Shown here: positions 32,357 to 41,271 of the stretch, piece by piece
Layout of the letters: each line of letters begins with the position of its first letter
How positions within the stretch are numbered: position 1 is the stretch's first letter
From: Bacilli bacterium
Lineage (GTDB): Bacteria; Bacillota_I; Bacilli_A; RF39; UBA660
Reading direction: 5' to 3'
Assembly: GCA_900758495.1 (NCBI GenBank)
Contig: CAAERO010000032.1
Coordinates: forward strand, 1-50,157
DNA: 50,157 nucleotides
The notes under the pieces: generated by a model
What the model saw: the letters and a program-made list of their open reading frames with translations, nothing else
What the model was told of the DNA's origin: nothing
Database searches by the model: none
Position numbers and translations under genes: made by a program

Positions 32357-32510
32357 CATATTATTAAAAATTATTATAAACTAATTAATTTCATATACTT
32401 AATGTTTTGTTTTTACTTGTTTGCAAAAAAACATGGTACAACTATTTTTTAATAATATCTAGTGATATTTTATTGCCATCTTCCATATTAAAATTTTATT
32501 ATCATAATGT

Positions 32511-32681
32511 TTATTTTAATAGTTCATATAAAATTGAATATATAACATTAACAACAATAGAATTTCCAGCCTGATGATATAAAGATGTATTAGAACATAC
32601 CTTGCTAGCTTTCAAAAAATCATCATCTGAAAATCCCATTAATCTCCATGCTTCAATTGGAGTAATTCTTCTTATTCTCAT
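32511..32681 (-). CDS. C-terminal piece of a C5-cytosine methyltransferase
   Basis: The 56-residue frame holds motif IX (IRRITPIEAWRLMGF) and motif X (YHQAGNSIVVNV) of C5-methyltransferases. Its ATG overlaps the stop of the main part by ATGA and has GTGAGG upstream, so it could be translated as a separate subunit. Together the two frames make one complete Dcm-type protein. A frameshift is the alternative. Confidence 0.65.
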   Translation of the reverse strand: MRIRRITPIEAWRLMGFSDDDFLKASKVCSNTSLYHQAGNSIVVNVIYSILYELLK

Positions 32682-33559
32682 TGTAATACCTCACTTTCTA
32701 CAACCACTTTTGCATTATCTCCAGTATTGCTTGCTGTTATTGTTGGAGAATAACCATTTTCTGTAAATATTCGCCTTGATTGCTCAAACCTAGAGTGCAT
32801 ATCATTGCCACAAACACCATAACCGAATAATTTATCTATGTCTAACTCATACTTTATATTTGAATTTTTTAAATTAGTAAAAATAAGCTTATTACCATTT
32901 TTTATGTATTTGGAACTTGTATAATAATATTTATCATCAACCTTTAAGTCCAAAAAATCTTTAAACTTTTTATTTGTTGCTTTACCAACAGGAAATTTAA
33001 ATTCTTTATTTTTATCCAAAACTGCCACTAAAAAATACCTCTTTCTTGTTTGAGGTATTCCAAAATCAGTAGCACATAAAATATCATCATATAAACTATA
33101 TCCTAAATTAATTAAATCTTCTTTAAATAAATCTAAAGACGGTTTAAATCTTTTGCTAGTTATGCTAGCAACATTTTCAAATATTACATATTTTGGCTTT
33201 ACTTTTACTTCTTTTAAAAGTCTTATCATTTCCCACCCCAAGCTTGATCTTGTTGAACTTTCAAAATTAAATCCTTTCATTTTTCCAGCACAAGAAATGT
33301 CTTGACAAGGAAACCCACCAATCCAAATATCACAATATGGTAAATCTTTTCCTTTAATTTCGGTTATACTTCCTAAATTTAGTTCTTCTTTTGAATTATG
33401 AATTGCACAATATGACTTTATTGCATCTTTATCTATCTCAGAAAAAAACATTATTTCATAATCATTTATAACATTATCATTTTTTAATTTTTTGAAAGCT
33501 TTTTCTGGTGCTCCTATTCCACTAAAAAAAGTTCCAACTTTTATTGTATCATTTGTCAC
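32678..33559 (-). CDS. C5-cytosine DNA methyltransferase, motifs I-VIII
   Basis: Motifs I (FFSGIGAPEKAF), IV with catalytic Cys (GGFPCQDIS), VI (IFENVAS) and VIII (QTRKRYFLVAV) are present, followed by a short target-recognition region ending in YSPTITASNTGD. Motifs IX and X lie in the next frame at 32511-32681. The start is GTG at 33559 with a GGGGG site. It methylates cytosine C5 in a short target; no restriction endonuclease is nearby, so it is an orphan, such as phages and elements use against host restriction. Confidence 0.82.
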   Translation of the reverse strand: MTNDTIKVGTFFSGIGAPEKAFKKLKNDNVINDYEIMFFSEIDKDAIKSYCAIHNSKEELNLGSITEIKGKDLPYCDIWIGGFPCQDISCAGKMKGFNFESSTRSSLGWEMIRLLKEVKVKPKYVIFENVASITSKRFKPSLDLFKEDLINLGYSLYDDILCATDFGIPQTRKRYFLVAVLDKNKEFKFPVGKATNKKFKDFLDLKVDDKYYYTSSKYIKNGNKLIFTNLKNSNIKYELDIDKLFGYGVCGNDMHSRFEQSRRIFTENGYSPTITASNTGDNAKVVVESEVLQ

Positions 33560-33592
33560 TATATCAATCCCCCTTTATAATTTTTGACAAAT

Positions 33593-33621
33593 AAAAAAGT
33601 ATAGAATTCAATTCTACACTT
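33593..33621 (-). terminator. Terminator of the metallophosphoesterase gene
   Basis: On the minus strand AAGTGTAGAATT pairs with AATTCTATACTT (one mismatch-type G-U position) and is followed by TTTT. It lies after the stop at 33640 and before the methyltransferase gene. Confidence 0.65.
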
Positions 33622-33639
33622 TATAAAGTTAATTTAAAT

Positions 33640-34335
33640 TTATTTAAACTCTTCAATTTTATGAAACATAAATATTATCTTATCAATCTTCTTATCAGTA
33701 TGATAGTGTCCACAATACCAAATATTATAGTCTACCTTTTCTTCTATTTCATCTAAAAAGTATTCAGTGGAATTATCTACTGTTGATTGGTCTATACCCT
33801 CTAAAAACATTTCTCTAGGTAAATATTTATATGGACATGTATGTGATAAGATTATATCTACTTTATAATTTAATTTTTTTAAAACTGCCCTTACCTTATC
33901 TTTTATTTCTTCACTAGGTTGTTCACTTTCATACCAATTATATCCTCTAGCTAATCTAAAATATTTATCTACACTATATGCACCACCAATAACCAATACC
34001 TTATGATTATTAAAATCGTAAACTTCACCATCTTTTGCAAATAGTATATTCGGATATTTTTCTTCATAATATACTAACCCATTATGAAATTTTTTTGTTT
34101 TATATGTTTTTATATTTTTTGGTCTTTCTTCATGATTACCATGTATGCAAAAAAATGTGATTGGATAATATTTATTTAAACTATCTTTAAGGTTATTATC
34201 TTTCTCATTAGCATAATAATTTATTCCAGCATCTCCTAAAACAATTAATATATCATCTAATGTTGTTTTGTTAGCATAGCAAAAATAAAAAACTTCTCTA
34301 AAATCAGCATGTTTATCTCCAGTTATATATATCAC
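33640..34335 (-). CDS. Calcineurin-type metallophosphoesterase
   Basis: The metal-binding motifs of the family are spread over the sequence: GDKHAD in place of the usual DxH, VLGDAG, FCIHGNHEERP, ILSHTCPY and WYCGHYHTD. The 231-residue size is typical of phage and mobile-element phosphoesterases. It would cleave phosphodiester or phosphomonoester bonds. The usual first Asp-x-His motif reads D-x-H in GDKHAD, so all ligands appear kept. Confidence 0.82.
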   Translation of the reverse strand: MIYITGDKHADFREVFYFCYANKTTLDDILIVLGDAGINYYANEKDNNLKDSLNKYYPITFFCIHGNHEERPKNIKTYKTKKFHNGLVYYEEKYPNILFAKDGEVYDFNNHKVLVIGGAYSVDKYFRLARGYNWYESEQPSEEIKDKVRAVLKKLNYKVDIILSHTCPYKYLPREMFLEGIDQSTVDNSTEYFLDEIEEKVDYNIWYCGHYHTDKKIDKIIFMFHKIEEFK

Positions 34336-34427
34336 TTTATCACCACCACAAACATTATAACGTATAAGAATTTTAAATACAGCGTTATTTTGATAAAAAG
34401 ATTAAAAAAAAGACTTTCTTATTTTAA

Positions 34428-35040
34428 TTAGAAAATCCTAGTTTATAAGCATTGTGAGGGTATGTCGCATTTTTGACTAAGGAACCATTTACATCACCGA
34501 AAGGATGGATTCTTTCAAATCTAACATGAAACTCTATAATATCTTCTAATGATACATTAGGAAGAGAATTATACCAATCTAGCAAAATAGCCATATCGTT
34601 ATCTACTTCTTTTGGGGAAGATGTATCTATTACATTAATTAATCCTATTTTATTTGGTAATATTTTAAAGCCTCCACATTATATCTCGGATTATCTTCAT
34701 CAGAAGTACCTCTTTTTAAAATCTTATTCATCTCTATTATAATACTTTTAGAAAGTTTAGCATCAATATTATCAAGCATATAATCAAATAATCTAAAGTG
34801 ATTCTTCATTTCTATTAAATCATCTAATTTAATAGCATCATCTGTTTTAGAAATAAAAGAATTATTAGAAAATATTTCTTCAGTCTCATCTTCAGTTAAC
34901 TTTCCTCCTTCTATTTTATTTGAGTTATAAGCAAAAGCAACCTCGAAAGAGTGATAAATGTTACCATTAAATCTTGAATTTTTTTGTTCTATTAATTTTC
35001 TTTTTAATTTAACTAAATCCATTTTAAACACCTTATCCAT
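34428..35040 (-). pseudogene. Broken Fic/DOC family gene
   Basis: The first part (34645-35040) encodes a Fic N-terminal region (FEVAFAYNSNKIEGGKLTEDE). Near 34670 the frame shifts by one; the continuing frame reads GFKILPNKIGLINVIDTSSP and reaches a Fic-motif remnant HPFGDVNGS, in which the usual HxFxxGNGRxxR is damaged. It then ends early in NAYKLGFS. Fic proteins transfer AMP to target proteins; both the shift and the lost motif show this copy is dead. Confidence 0.75.
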
Positions 35041-35095
35041 AATAAAATTATATAATAAAAGCCGAGTTAATTAACAACTCGACTAAAATACTTAT

Positions 35096-35172
35096 TGGTA
35101 GCGAGAGGGGGATTCGAACCCTCGACCTTTCGGGTATGAACCGAGCGCTCTAGCCAACTGAGCTATCTCGCC
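35096..35172 (-). tRNA. Elongator tRNA-Met (CAT anticodon)
   Basis: The 77-base gene folds as a standard cloverleaf: acceptor GGCGAGA/TCTCGCT, D arm GCTC..GAGC, anticodon loop TTCATAC and T arm GAGGG..CCCCC with TTCGAAT. CCA is encoded. The start GGCG and end GCTACCA resemble elongator tRNA-Met of Bacillus; an isoleucine CAT tRNA is the other possibility. It stands between a broken Fic gene and a GGDEF gene. Confidence 0.92.
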
Positions 35173-35258
35173 AAATCAAAGACAATTTAATATTATCATA
35201 GTTTTAAGTGTTTGACAACTGTTTTTTTGATTTTTTCGGAAGAAAATGCAAGTTATTT

Positions 35259-36089
35259 TTATCTTCTAACATACTTAACCTTATATTTATCATCATACTG
35301 TTCAGGATGCTCAATACGGTGTTTTTCTTTACTTTTCTTCATTCTTATACTAGCTTCTTCCACCATTTCTTCTAAGCTATTAGAACTTGTAGCATAAATA
35401 GTCCCATAAGTAGCACTATATTTTGTTTCTGCCATAGCTAATTCACTATTGACTATTTTTTCATTGAAAAGTTCTTTATCTATATTAGGACAAATAACAA
35501 TAAACTCATCGCCACCAATGCGATAAATATCACTTGATCTAAAATTATCAGTTAAAGATTTAACTACAGTTTTTAACAATTCGTTCCCTCTTTGATAGCC
35601 ATATTTGTTATTAACTATTCCTAGCCCATTGGCATCTACAAATGCTACCCCTATATTATTATAAGAATTATTTTGAGCTAATAATTCATCATAAGCACGT
35701 CTATTATAAATATTTAATAAACTATCAGTATATTTTTCATTCTTAAGCTTTTCAATCATATTAGCATTCTTAAATATATTAGTCAATATTGCTCCTAAAA
35801 ACATTTTGAAAAATGGTTCATTTTCTAATTTCTTTTGTATATTTCTTAAAATTAACTTACCAGCGTTATCTTCTGCAAAGCTAATGACATAATCATTATC
35901 AATAATTTCAACTTCACTGGTATATTGGTTACAAATATCAATTTTTCTTTTAGAATAAGGACTAATCAAAAATGCATCACTAGCCTGACAAAATTCTTTA
36001 ATCATTGACATAATATCATTAAAATACTCTTCATCATATTTATCACTAATTGTTTTAGAATTGAGTACTGCTAAAAACTCCATTTCCAT
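35259..36089 (-). CDS. GGDEF-domain diguanylate cyclase
   Basis: The C-terminal half (about residues 120-265) is a GGDEF domain with intact active-site motif RIGGDEF and DANGLGIVNNKYGYQRGNELL. An RSSD stretch just before it resembles the inhibitory site but is one residue nearer than normal. The N-terminal half is a small sensory domain I cannot assign (GAF-like in secondary structure). It makes the second messenger c-di-GMP. ATG has a GGGGG site. Confidence 0.85.
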   Translation of the reverse strand: MEMEFLAVLNSKTISDKYDEEYFNDIMSMIKEFCQASDAFLISPYSKRKIDICNQYTSEVEIIDNDYVISFAEDNAGKLILRNIQKKLENEPFFKMFLGAILTNIFKNANMIEKLKNEKYTDSLLNIYNRRAYDELLAQNNSYNNIGVAFVDANGLGIVNNKYGYQRGNELLKTVVKSLTDNFRSSDIYRIGGDEFIVICPNIDKELFNEKIVNSELAMAETKYSATYGTIYATSSNSLEEMVEEASIRMKKSKEKHRIEHPEQYDDKYKVKYVRR

Positions 36090-36142
36090 ACCTATCCCCC
36101 TTTTTGTGGCTTATTTTATCAAAATTCCATTGTGCTGTCAAT

Positions 36143-36844
36143 TTAATTATATGTTAACTTCTTCATCTTCATTTCTGTTAATTTATAATTTTCATCAAGT
36201 GATTTATGAATATCTACTAGCTCTTCTCTTCTAGTTTTTAACATATCAGTTACATCTTCTAAATCCATAAATAAATCTTTGAAAGGTACTGTATCTAAAT
36301 AATCTTTATACTTACTCTTTAATTCTTTCTCCATCTTAGTAATAGTATCAAAATTAGTATCTATCTTCTTAATAAAAGAATCAGTATCATCTATTCCTTT
36401 TAGTATTTCCTTCTGGAAATCTTCGCAGATAGATTGATAATTAGTATTATCAGTATAAGTATTTTCTAATACTTTCGATAGTAAGTAACTTTCTACCAAG
36501 ATAAATGATAAAGAAGCCTTCTTAGGAGTCTTGCGATATAATTCCATTGCTAACATTAAATAAAAAAGCTTCTTTGCTTGATTATTATGTTTCTTAGGAA
36601 TATCTATTTTGCTAATCTTACTTTCCATTTCTTTACTAAAAGAATTAAATAAATCACTTTCTCTTTTTATCTCATCATTCAATTCATAAAAAAGTTTTAT
36701 TTCTTTTTCCTTTTCTTCTTTAGTATCATCTACTTCTTTTAATTCTTTCTCTTTTTCCTCTAGTTTCTTAATTATATCATCTGATAAATCAATTACATTC
36801 TTTGTCGATTTATATTCTTGTTCTTTAATCTTTTTTTCCTTCAC
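36143..36844 (-). CDS. Unknown coiled-coil protein
   Basis: The 233-residue protein is very rich in Lys/Glu, with long heptad regions at residues 5-70 and 165-230 around a helical hydrophobic middle (LFYLMLAMELYRKTPKKASL). There is no signal or clear membrane span. No family is recognised. It stands alone between the GGDEF and SDR genes. Confidence 0.55.
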   Translation of the reverse strand: MKEKKIKEQEYKSTKNVIDLSDDIIKKLEEKEKELKEVDDTKEEKEKEIKLFYELNDEIKRESDLFNSFSKEMESKISKIDIPKKHNNQAKKLFYLMLAMELYRKTPKKASLSFILVESYLLSKVLENTYTDNTNYQSICEDFQKEILKGIDDTDSFIKKIDTNFDTITKMEKELKSKYKDYLDTVPFKDLFMDLEDVTDMLKTRREELVDIHKSLDENYKLTEMKMKKLTYN

Positions 36845-36879
36845 TTTATCACAACCATAAGTGATATTATACTGATATT

Positions 36880-37650
36880 TTAAAAAAATAGCAACCAGTT
36901 GATGAATAAATAAAGCTTAGTAAAAAGATATTGTTCTATTGGTATAGAAATAATGAAAGGTGGATTATTCTTAGTTATTTTCTTACTAACTATTTTAGCA
37001 AAGTTTGTTAAGTCTTTCTTCTCTAATAAATTAAAAAGTATATCTTGATATTTTGTCATCTTTAAAGCTTTATCTTTATAAATAAAATCAGATTTATCTT
37101 TGTTATCAATCATTACTTGATTAAATCCTGTATAATAAGCACCTGGTAAAATTGTAGTAATACTAACATCTAAACCTTGATATAAACATTCTAATCTTAA
37201 AGTATTTGCTAAATGATAAAGACTTAACTTAGTATAAGTATAACTATATAGATAAGGAAGAGGAAGAAAACCTGCAAGAGAAGAAGTAAGTACTATTCTC
37301 CCCTTTTTTCTATTTTTTAAATATTTCTTTATTAATTTAATATTTCCTAAGATATTAACATTAAAAGTATCCGTTAGATAATTACTATTTAATTCTAAAA
37401 TACTACCACCTTTTCCAATAGAAGCATTTAGATAAAGAATATCAATATCATTTGGAATAGTATAATTATCAGTAGTAAGATCAAGAACTACAGGAAACAT
37501 TATTAACTTTTCTCTTTTTAGTTTTTCATTTAGATACTCTTCTTCTTTTAGTGTCCTAACCCCTAAATAAACAATATGTCCTTTAATAGCTAACTCCTTA
37601 GCTACACTATATCCTAAACCTGATATACCACCTGTAATTAATATTTTCAT
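36880..37650 (-). CDS. Short-chain dehydrogenase/reductase with C-terminal hydrophobic tail
   Basis: SDR features: TGGISGLG for the cofactor, LNASIGKG, LTSSLAGF and YTYTK for the Ser-Tyr-Lys site. The end is hydrophobic (YLFTKLYLFINWLLFF), which suggests membrane association as in SDRs acting on lipids. It is unrelated in context to the SDR at 30063. Confidence 0.8.
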   Translation of the reverse strand: MKILITGGISGLGYSVAKELAIKGHIVYLGVRTLKEEEYLNEKLKREKLIMFPVVLDLTTDNYTIPNDIDILYLNASIGKGGSILELNSNYLTDTFNVNILGNIKLIKKYLKNRKKGRIVLTSSLAGFLPLPYLYSYTYTKLSLYHLANTLRLECLYQGLDVSITTILPGAYYTGFNQVMIDNKDKSDFIYKDKALKMTKYQDILFNLLEKKDLTNFAKIVSKKITKNNPPFIISIPIEQYLFTKLYLFINWLLFF

Positions 37651-37675
37651 TTTTTATCACCTAGTATTAATATAA

Positions 37676-37705
37676 CCAAAAAGACTTCTATTTATTAGAA
37701 GTCTT
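37676..37705 (-). terminator. Terminator of the two-component operon
   Basis: On the minus strand AAGACTTCTA pairs with TAGAAGTCTT, loop of 4, followed by TTTT. The stop of the histidine kinase gene lies in the stem-loop. Confidence 0.7.
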
Positions 37706-38962
37706 ATATATATGAAAGGATACACCTTTCTTCTCGTTTTTAATTGTAATGTCATAATCCATGAGTAGTAATGTTTTTTTAACTATGGATAGACCTAGTC
37801 CAAACTCTCCTTTAATACCTTTTCGGAACGGAGTAAATATTCCATCAAGTAAAGAAGCTTCAATATTTGGACCATCATTATATAAAGTTAAACGATTATT
37901 CTTGGCAGTTATCTTAATCGTTTTATCAGCATACCGTAAAAAGTTAGCTAAGAGGTTATCGATTATTGTTTCAAAGTATTCTTCTGTTCCATAAAATTTA
38001 CTATTCTTATCAAAAGAAACAATAAACTTGACATCGCGTCTTCTAAATTTGAATTCACGAATTGCAGCTTCTACTATTTTTTTCATATCAACTACGGTAT
38101 ACTCTTTTTTCATATTATTTTTCAAATAGTCTAATTTATTTAAATACAAAAGTGAATGTACTTTTAATTCTAGTTTATCTGTTTGTTCACTAATAACAGA
38201 TAATACGGTTGAAGCATCTTCCATATCATCATGGTAAGCTTCAATATATGACTTTATAACGGTGAGAGGTGTTTTAAAGTCATGTGATATATTTTGATAC
38301 ATTTGATTGCGGTATTCTTCTTGATTTTTTAAAGAAACACGCATATCTTCAATTGCCATTTCTAAAGATTTAATTTCATCTTCAACAGCAAATGATAGGG
38401 AGTGGTCATAAGTATCATCATCAATATGATCAATTTTTTGTTTTAATCTTTCAATTTTCTTAACAATGATACTACTCCACAATATTAGTAAAAAGGCAAT
38501 TATTAGGAATGTTACTAATACTACTGGTAGAATTGAATTTAGAATATCTGTCTTTGTTTTTAATATATAACTATCGTTAGTAAGAGCAATCTTGGTAACA
38601 TTATCATTATGGAGTGTGTAATAATAATAAACCTGATTGCGATAGACAAATCTTCCATAATTATCTTTTATATAATGTAAAATGTCATTTACGTTTTTAA
38701 ATTTCATCAAGTCGTGTAAATTTTCACTATAGGCAGAGGTTTCACCAAACTTATAGATATAAGCAATTTCGCTATCTCCTAAGTTCTTATCAATATCAGA
38801 CTCGATAAATTCTAACGGTTCTTTTAAATAATTATAAATATTTTTCTCAGTTATGGGTACTACAACTTGGGGTAAAATTATTCCTAACATTAAGAAGGTA
38901 ATAGCAAATATTATTAAGATTAATAAGAATAACTGATGGCTTAGTTTTCCAGATACTTTCAT
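37688..38962 (-). CDS. Membrane sensor histidine kinase
   Basis: Two membrane spans (about residues 10-32 and 145-168) frame an extracellular sensor domain, then HAMP-like and HisKA domains with the phospho-acceptor NISHDFKTPLT, and a HATPase with LLANFLRYAD (N box), YNDGPN and GLGLSIVKK. It overlaps the response-regulator gene by ATGA, so they form a pair. The signal is unknown; the N-box is slightly off the usual NLLxNAxK. Confidence 0.9.
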   Translation of the reverse strand: MKVSGKLSHQLFLLILIIFAITFLMLGIILPQVVVPITEKNIYNYLKEPLEFIESDIDKNLGDSEIAYIYKFGETSAYSENLHDLMKFKNVNDILHYIKDNYGRFVYRNQVYYYYTLHNDNVTKIALTNDSYILKTKTDILNSILPVVLVTFLIIAFLLILWSSIIVKKIERLKQKIDHIDDDTYDHSLSFAVEDEIKSLEMAIEDMRVSLKNQEEYRNQMYQNISHDFKTPLTVIKSYIEAYHDDMEDASTVLSVISEQTDKLELKVHSLLYLNKLDYLKNNMKKEYTVVDMKKIVEAAIREFKFRRRDVKFIVSFDKNSKFYGTEEYFETIIDNLLANFLRYADKTIKITAKNNRLTLYNDGPNIEASLLDGIFTPFRKGIKGEFGLGLSIVKKTLLLMDYDITIKNEKKGVSFHIYKTSNK

Positions 38963-39621
38963 AAACTTAACCTATATCCGTAACCATAAACAGTTAATAT
39001 ATTTAAATCACTACACTTTTTTCTTAACCTTCTAACGAGATCATCGACCGCTCGGTCACTTCCAAAGTAGTCATCTCCCCATACTTGTTCTAATATTTCA
39101 TCTCTTGAAAAACTTTTGTCAATATTTTTGGAAAGTAGAATTAATAAATCAAATTCAAGAGTTGTTAGTTTTATTTCTTTACCATTTTTACTTACAACAC
39201 GTCTATCTAAATCGACCTGATAAGAGGCAATGGTCAATATATGACTTTCTTTTTGTTTGTAAGCTCGTTTTATTATATTATTAACACGTAAGACTAATTC
39301 CTTACTTGAATAGGGCTTTGTTATGTAATCATCGCTCCCTAACTCTAGGCCTAAAATTCGGTCCAAATCCTGATCCCTTGCTGAGGTAAATAAAACAGGC
39401 ACATCAGGATATTTTTCACGAATTGCTTTGATTACATCATAACCATTAACATCATCTCCTAACATAATATCTAGTATCCAAACATCAACAGGGTTACCAA
39501 TATAATTAATAGCATCCATTCCTTTTTCAAAACAAGTAACTTCATACCCTGCTTTTTCTAGATATAATTTTACAACCGTTTGTAAATCAACTTCATCTTC
39601 TACAAAACATATTTTATACAT
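38959..39621 (-). CDS. OmpR/PhoB-family response regulator
   Basis: The receiver domain has acidic pocket EDE (8-10), phosphorylation site Asp51 (VWILDIML) and the conserved Lys of TKPY. The C-terminal winged helix (VDLDRRVVSKNGKEIKLT, DDLVRRLRKKC) binds DNA. At 220 residues it is complete. It is first in the operon with the kinase and divergent from the germination genes, with a 237-base gap to the germination start at 39859. Confidence 0.92.
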   Translation of the reverse strand: MYKICFVEDEVDLQTVVKLYLEKAGYEVTCFEKGMDAINYIGNPVDVWILDIMLGDDVNGYDVIKAIREKYPDVPVLFTSARDQDLDRILGLELGSDDYITKPYSSKELVLRVNNIIKRAYKQKESHILTIASYQVDLDRRVVSKNGKEIKLTTLEFDLLILLSKNIDKSFSRDEILEQVWGDDYFGSDRAVDDLVRRLRKKCSDLNILTVYGYGYRLSL

Positions 39622-39858
39622 CTTTAAATCACCACCACTAGTATATCATTTATCTATTCATTTATCACCTTCTTTTTACCATTTATCTAATTAACATTAG
39701 TAGCTTTATTTGTTTTAATTTATTCATCTATCACTTCCTTTCATGAGTTAAGTATAGCTAATAAATTTGGTGAAAATATCTAGAAAATGTGGGAAATTGT
39801 GGGATTTTTAAATATTATATTAATTATTGGTCATAATAGTTTTAGAGGTGATTTTACT

Positions 39859-41271
39859 ATGTATGAAAGAATTTTTAATAAATTAAAAGCTAATACTGAT
39901 TTAGTTACACATGAGTTTTACCTAGGAAAAAATAAATTAAATCTTATTCATAACGAAGTATTATGTAGTAGTGACTTTATTAATCGTTTCATTTTAATGA
40001 AACTTACTACTCTAAAAGTAAATATTAATGATGATATTATTACTTTTCTTTATAATAATCTTCCTGATAATACAGTTAAAATTTTGACTAAGGAAGAAGA
40101 AATGCTTGATTATATATATAAAGGTTTTGTACTTATTATTTATCAAGATAAAGCAATAGCGATTGAAGCGAAAGCAACTCTTGATAGAGGAATAAATGAT
40201 GCTAGTAGTGAAATTACAATTAGAGGTAGTAAAGATGCTTTTAATGAAAATTTTAATACCAACTTAGGTCTTATTAGAAGAAGATTACGAAGTGAAAACT
40301 GTTTTAGTGAATCTTTCTTTATTGGAAAGGAATCAAGAACTAAAACAGCTATTGTTTATATGAAAAATATTGCTTCTTCTAATACGATTAATAAAGTTAA
40401 AAGTATTCTTAAAGAGATAAAAATAGATGGTATTATTGATAGTGGTAGTTTAAAAAGTTATTTAGAAGATGATCAAAATTTTCTTTTCCCAACTGTTTTA
40501 ATGACTGAACGACCCGATAGAGTTAGTCAAGCTCTTCTTGAAGGAAAGGTGTGTATTGTAGTTGATAATTCACCTTATGTTTTAATAACGCCTTCTTTCT
40601 TTATTGATTTTTTACATACTCCTGATGATTATTATCAAAAAGCAATTAATGTTAGTTTCATTAGGATAATAAGATTACTTGCTTTTATTATATCTATTTT
40701 TACTCCTGCTTTATATATTGCTCTTACTACCCATAATCAAGAAGCTCTTCCCCTACCTTTTCTTCTTAACTTTATGGCTCAAAGAGAAAGTGTACCTTTC
40801 TCTGCTTTAACAGAAGCACTTTTTATGAGTATTTCTTTTGAAATATTAAGAGAAAGTGATATTAGAAAGCAATCATCAACTGGTAGTGCTGTTTCTATCC
40901 TTGGTGGTTTAATACTAGGAGATGCAGCTGTATCAGCTGGTATTATCTCCCCTATTATGATTATTGTTATTTCTATATCAGCTATCTCAGGACTTGCTTT
41001 TTCTTCCCAAGAGATGATTGCATCTCTTCGTTGGTTACGTTTTTTAATGATGTTCCTTGCTATGTTTTTTGGTATATTTGGTATTTATATAGGTTTCTTA
41101 TTCTTACTTTCCTCACTAGTTACTACTAAAGCACTAGATTACCCTTACTTCGCCCCTTTTTCTCCATTAATTAAAGAAGAATTAGGAGATAGTATTATTA
41201 AACTTAGAAGTAAAAAACGTCTTAAAAGAAATCCCTTACTAACTAAAAATAAGATTCGAGGTGTTAAATGA
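39859..41271 (+). CDS. gerA: GerA-family spore germination protein, A subunit
   Basis: I use the ATG at 39859 (MYERIFNKLK), with AGAGGTGA upstream; the frame is open from 39787 without a ribosome site. The 470-residue protein has a long soluble N-terminal part with GVL-type helices, then GerA core motifs (LMTERPDRVSQALLEGKV, VPFSALTEALFMSISFEILR) and about five spans in the C-terminal half. It is the A subunit of a germinant receptor in the inner spore membrane, so the organism or its ancestors form spores. Confidence 0.88.
   Translation: MYERIFNKLKANTDLVTHEFYLGKNKLNLIHNEVLCSSDFINRFILMKLTTLKVNINDDIITFLYNNLPDNTVKILTKEEEMLDYIYKGFVLIIYQDKAIAIEAKATLDRGINDASSEITIRGSKDAFNENFNTNLGLIRRRLRSENCFSESFFIGKESRTKTAIVYMKNIASSNTINKVKSILKEIKIDGIIDSGSLKSYLEDDQNFLFPTVLMTERPDRVSQALLEGKVCIVVDNSPYVLITPSFFIDFLHTPDDYYQKAINVSFIRIIRLLAFIISIFTPALYIALTTHNQEALPLPFLLNFMAQRESVPFSALTEALFMSISFEILRESDIRKQSSTGSAVSILGGLILGDAAVSAGIISPIMIIVISISAISGLAFSSQEMIASLRWLRFLMMFLAMFFGIFGIYIGFLFLLSSLVTTKALDYPYFAPFSPLIKEELGDSIIKLRSKKRLKRNPLLTKNKIRGVK

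Noticed and set aside
34645..35040. Complete short Fic-like antitoxin
   Set aside because: The continuing sequence in the shifted frame matches further Fic regions up to a damaged Fic motif, so it is a frameshifted gene and not a short intact one.
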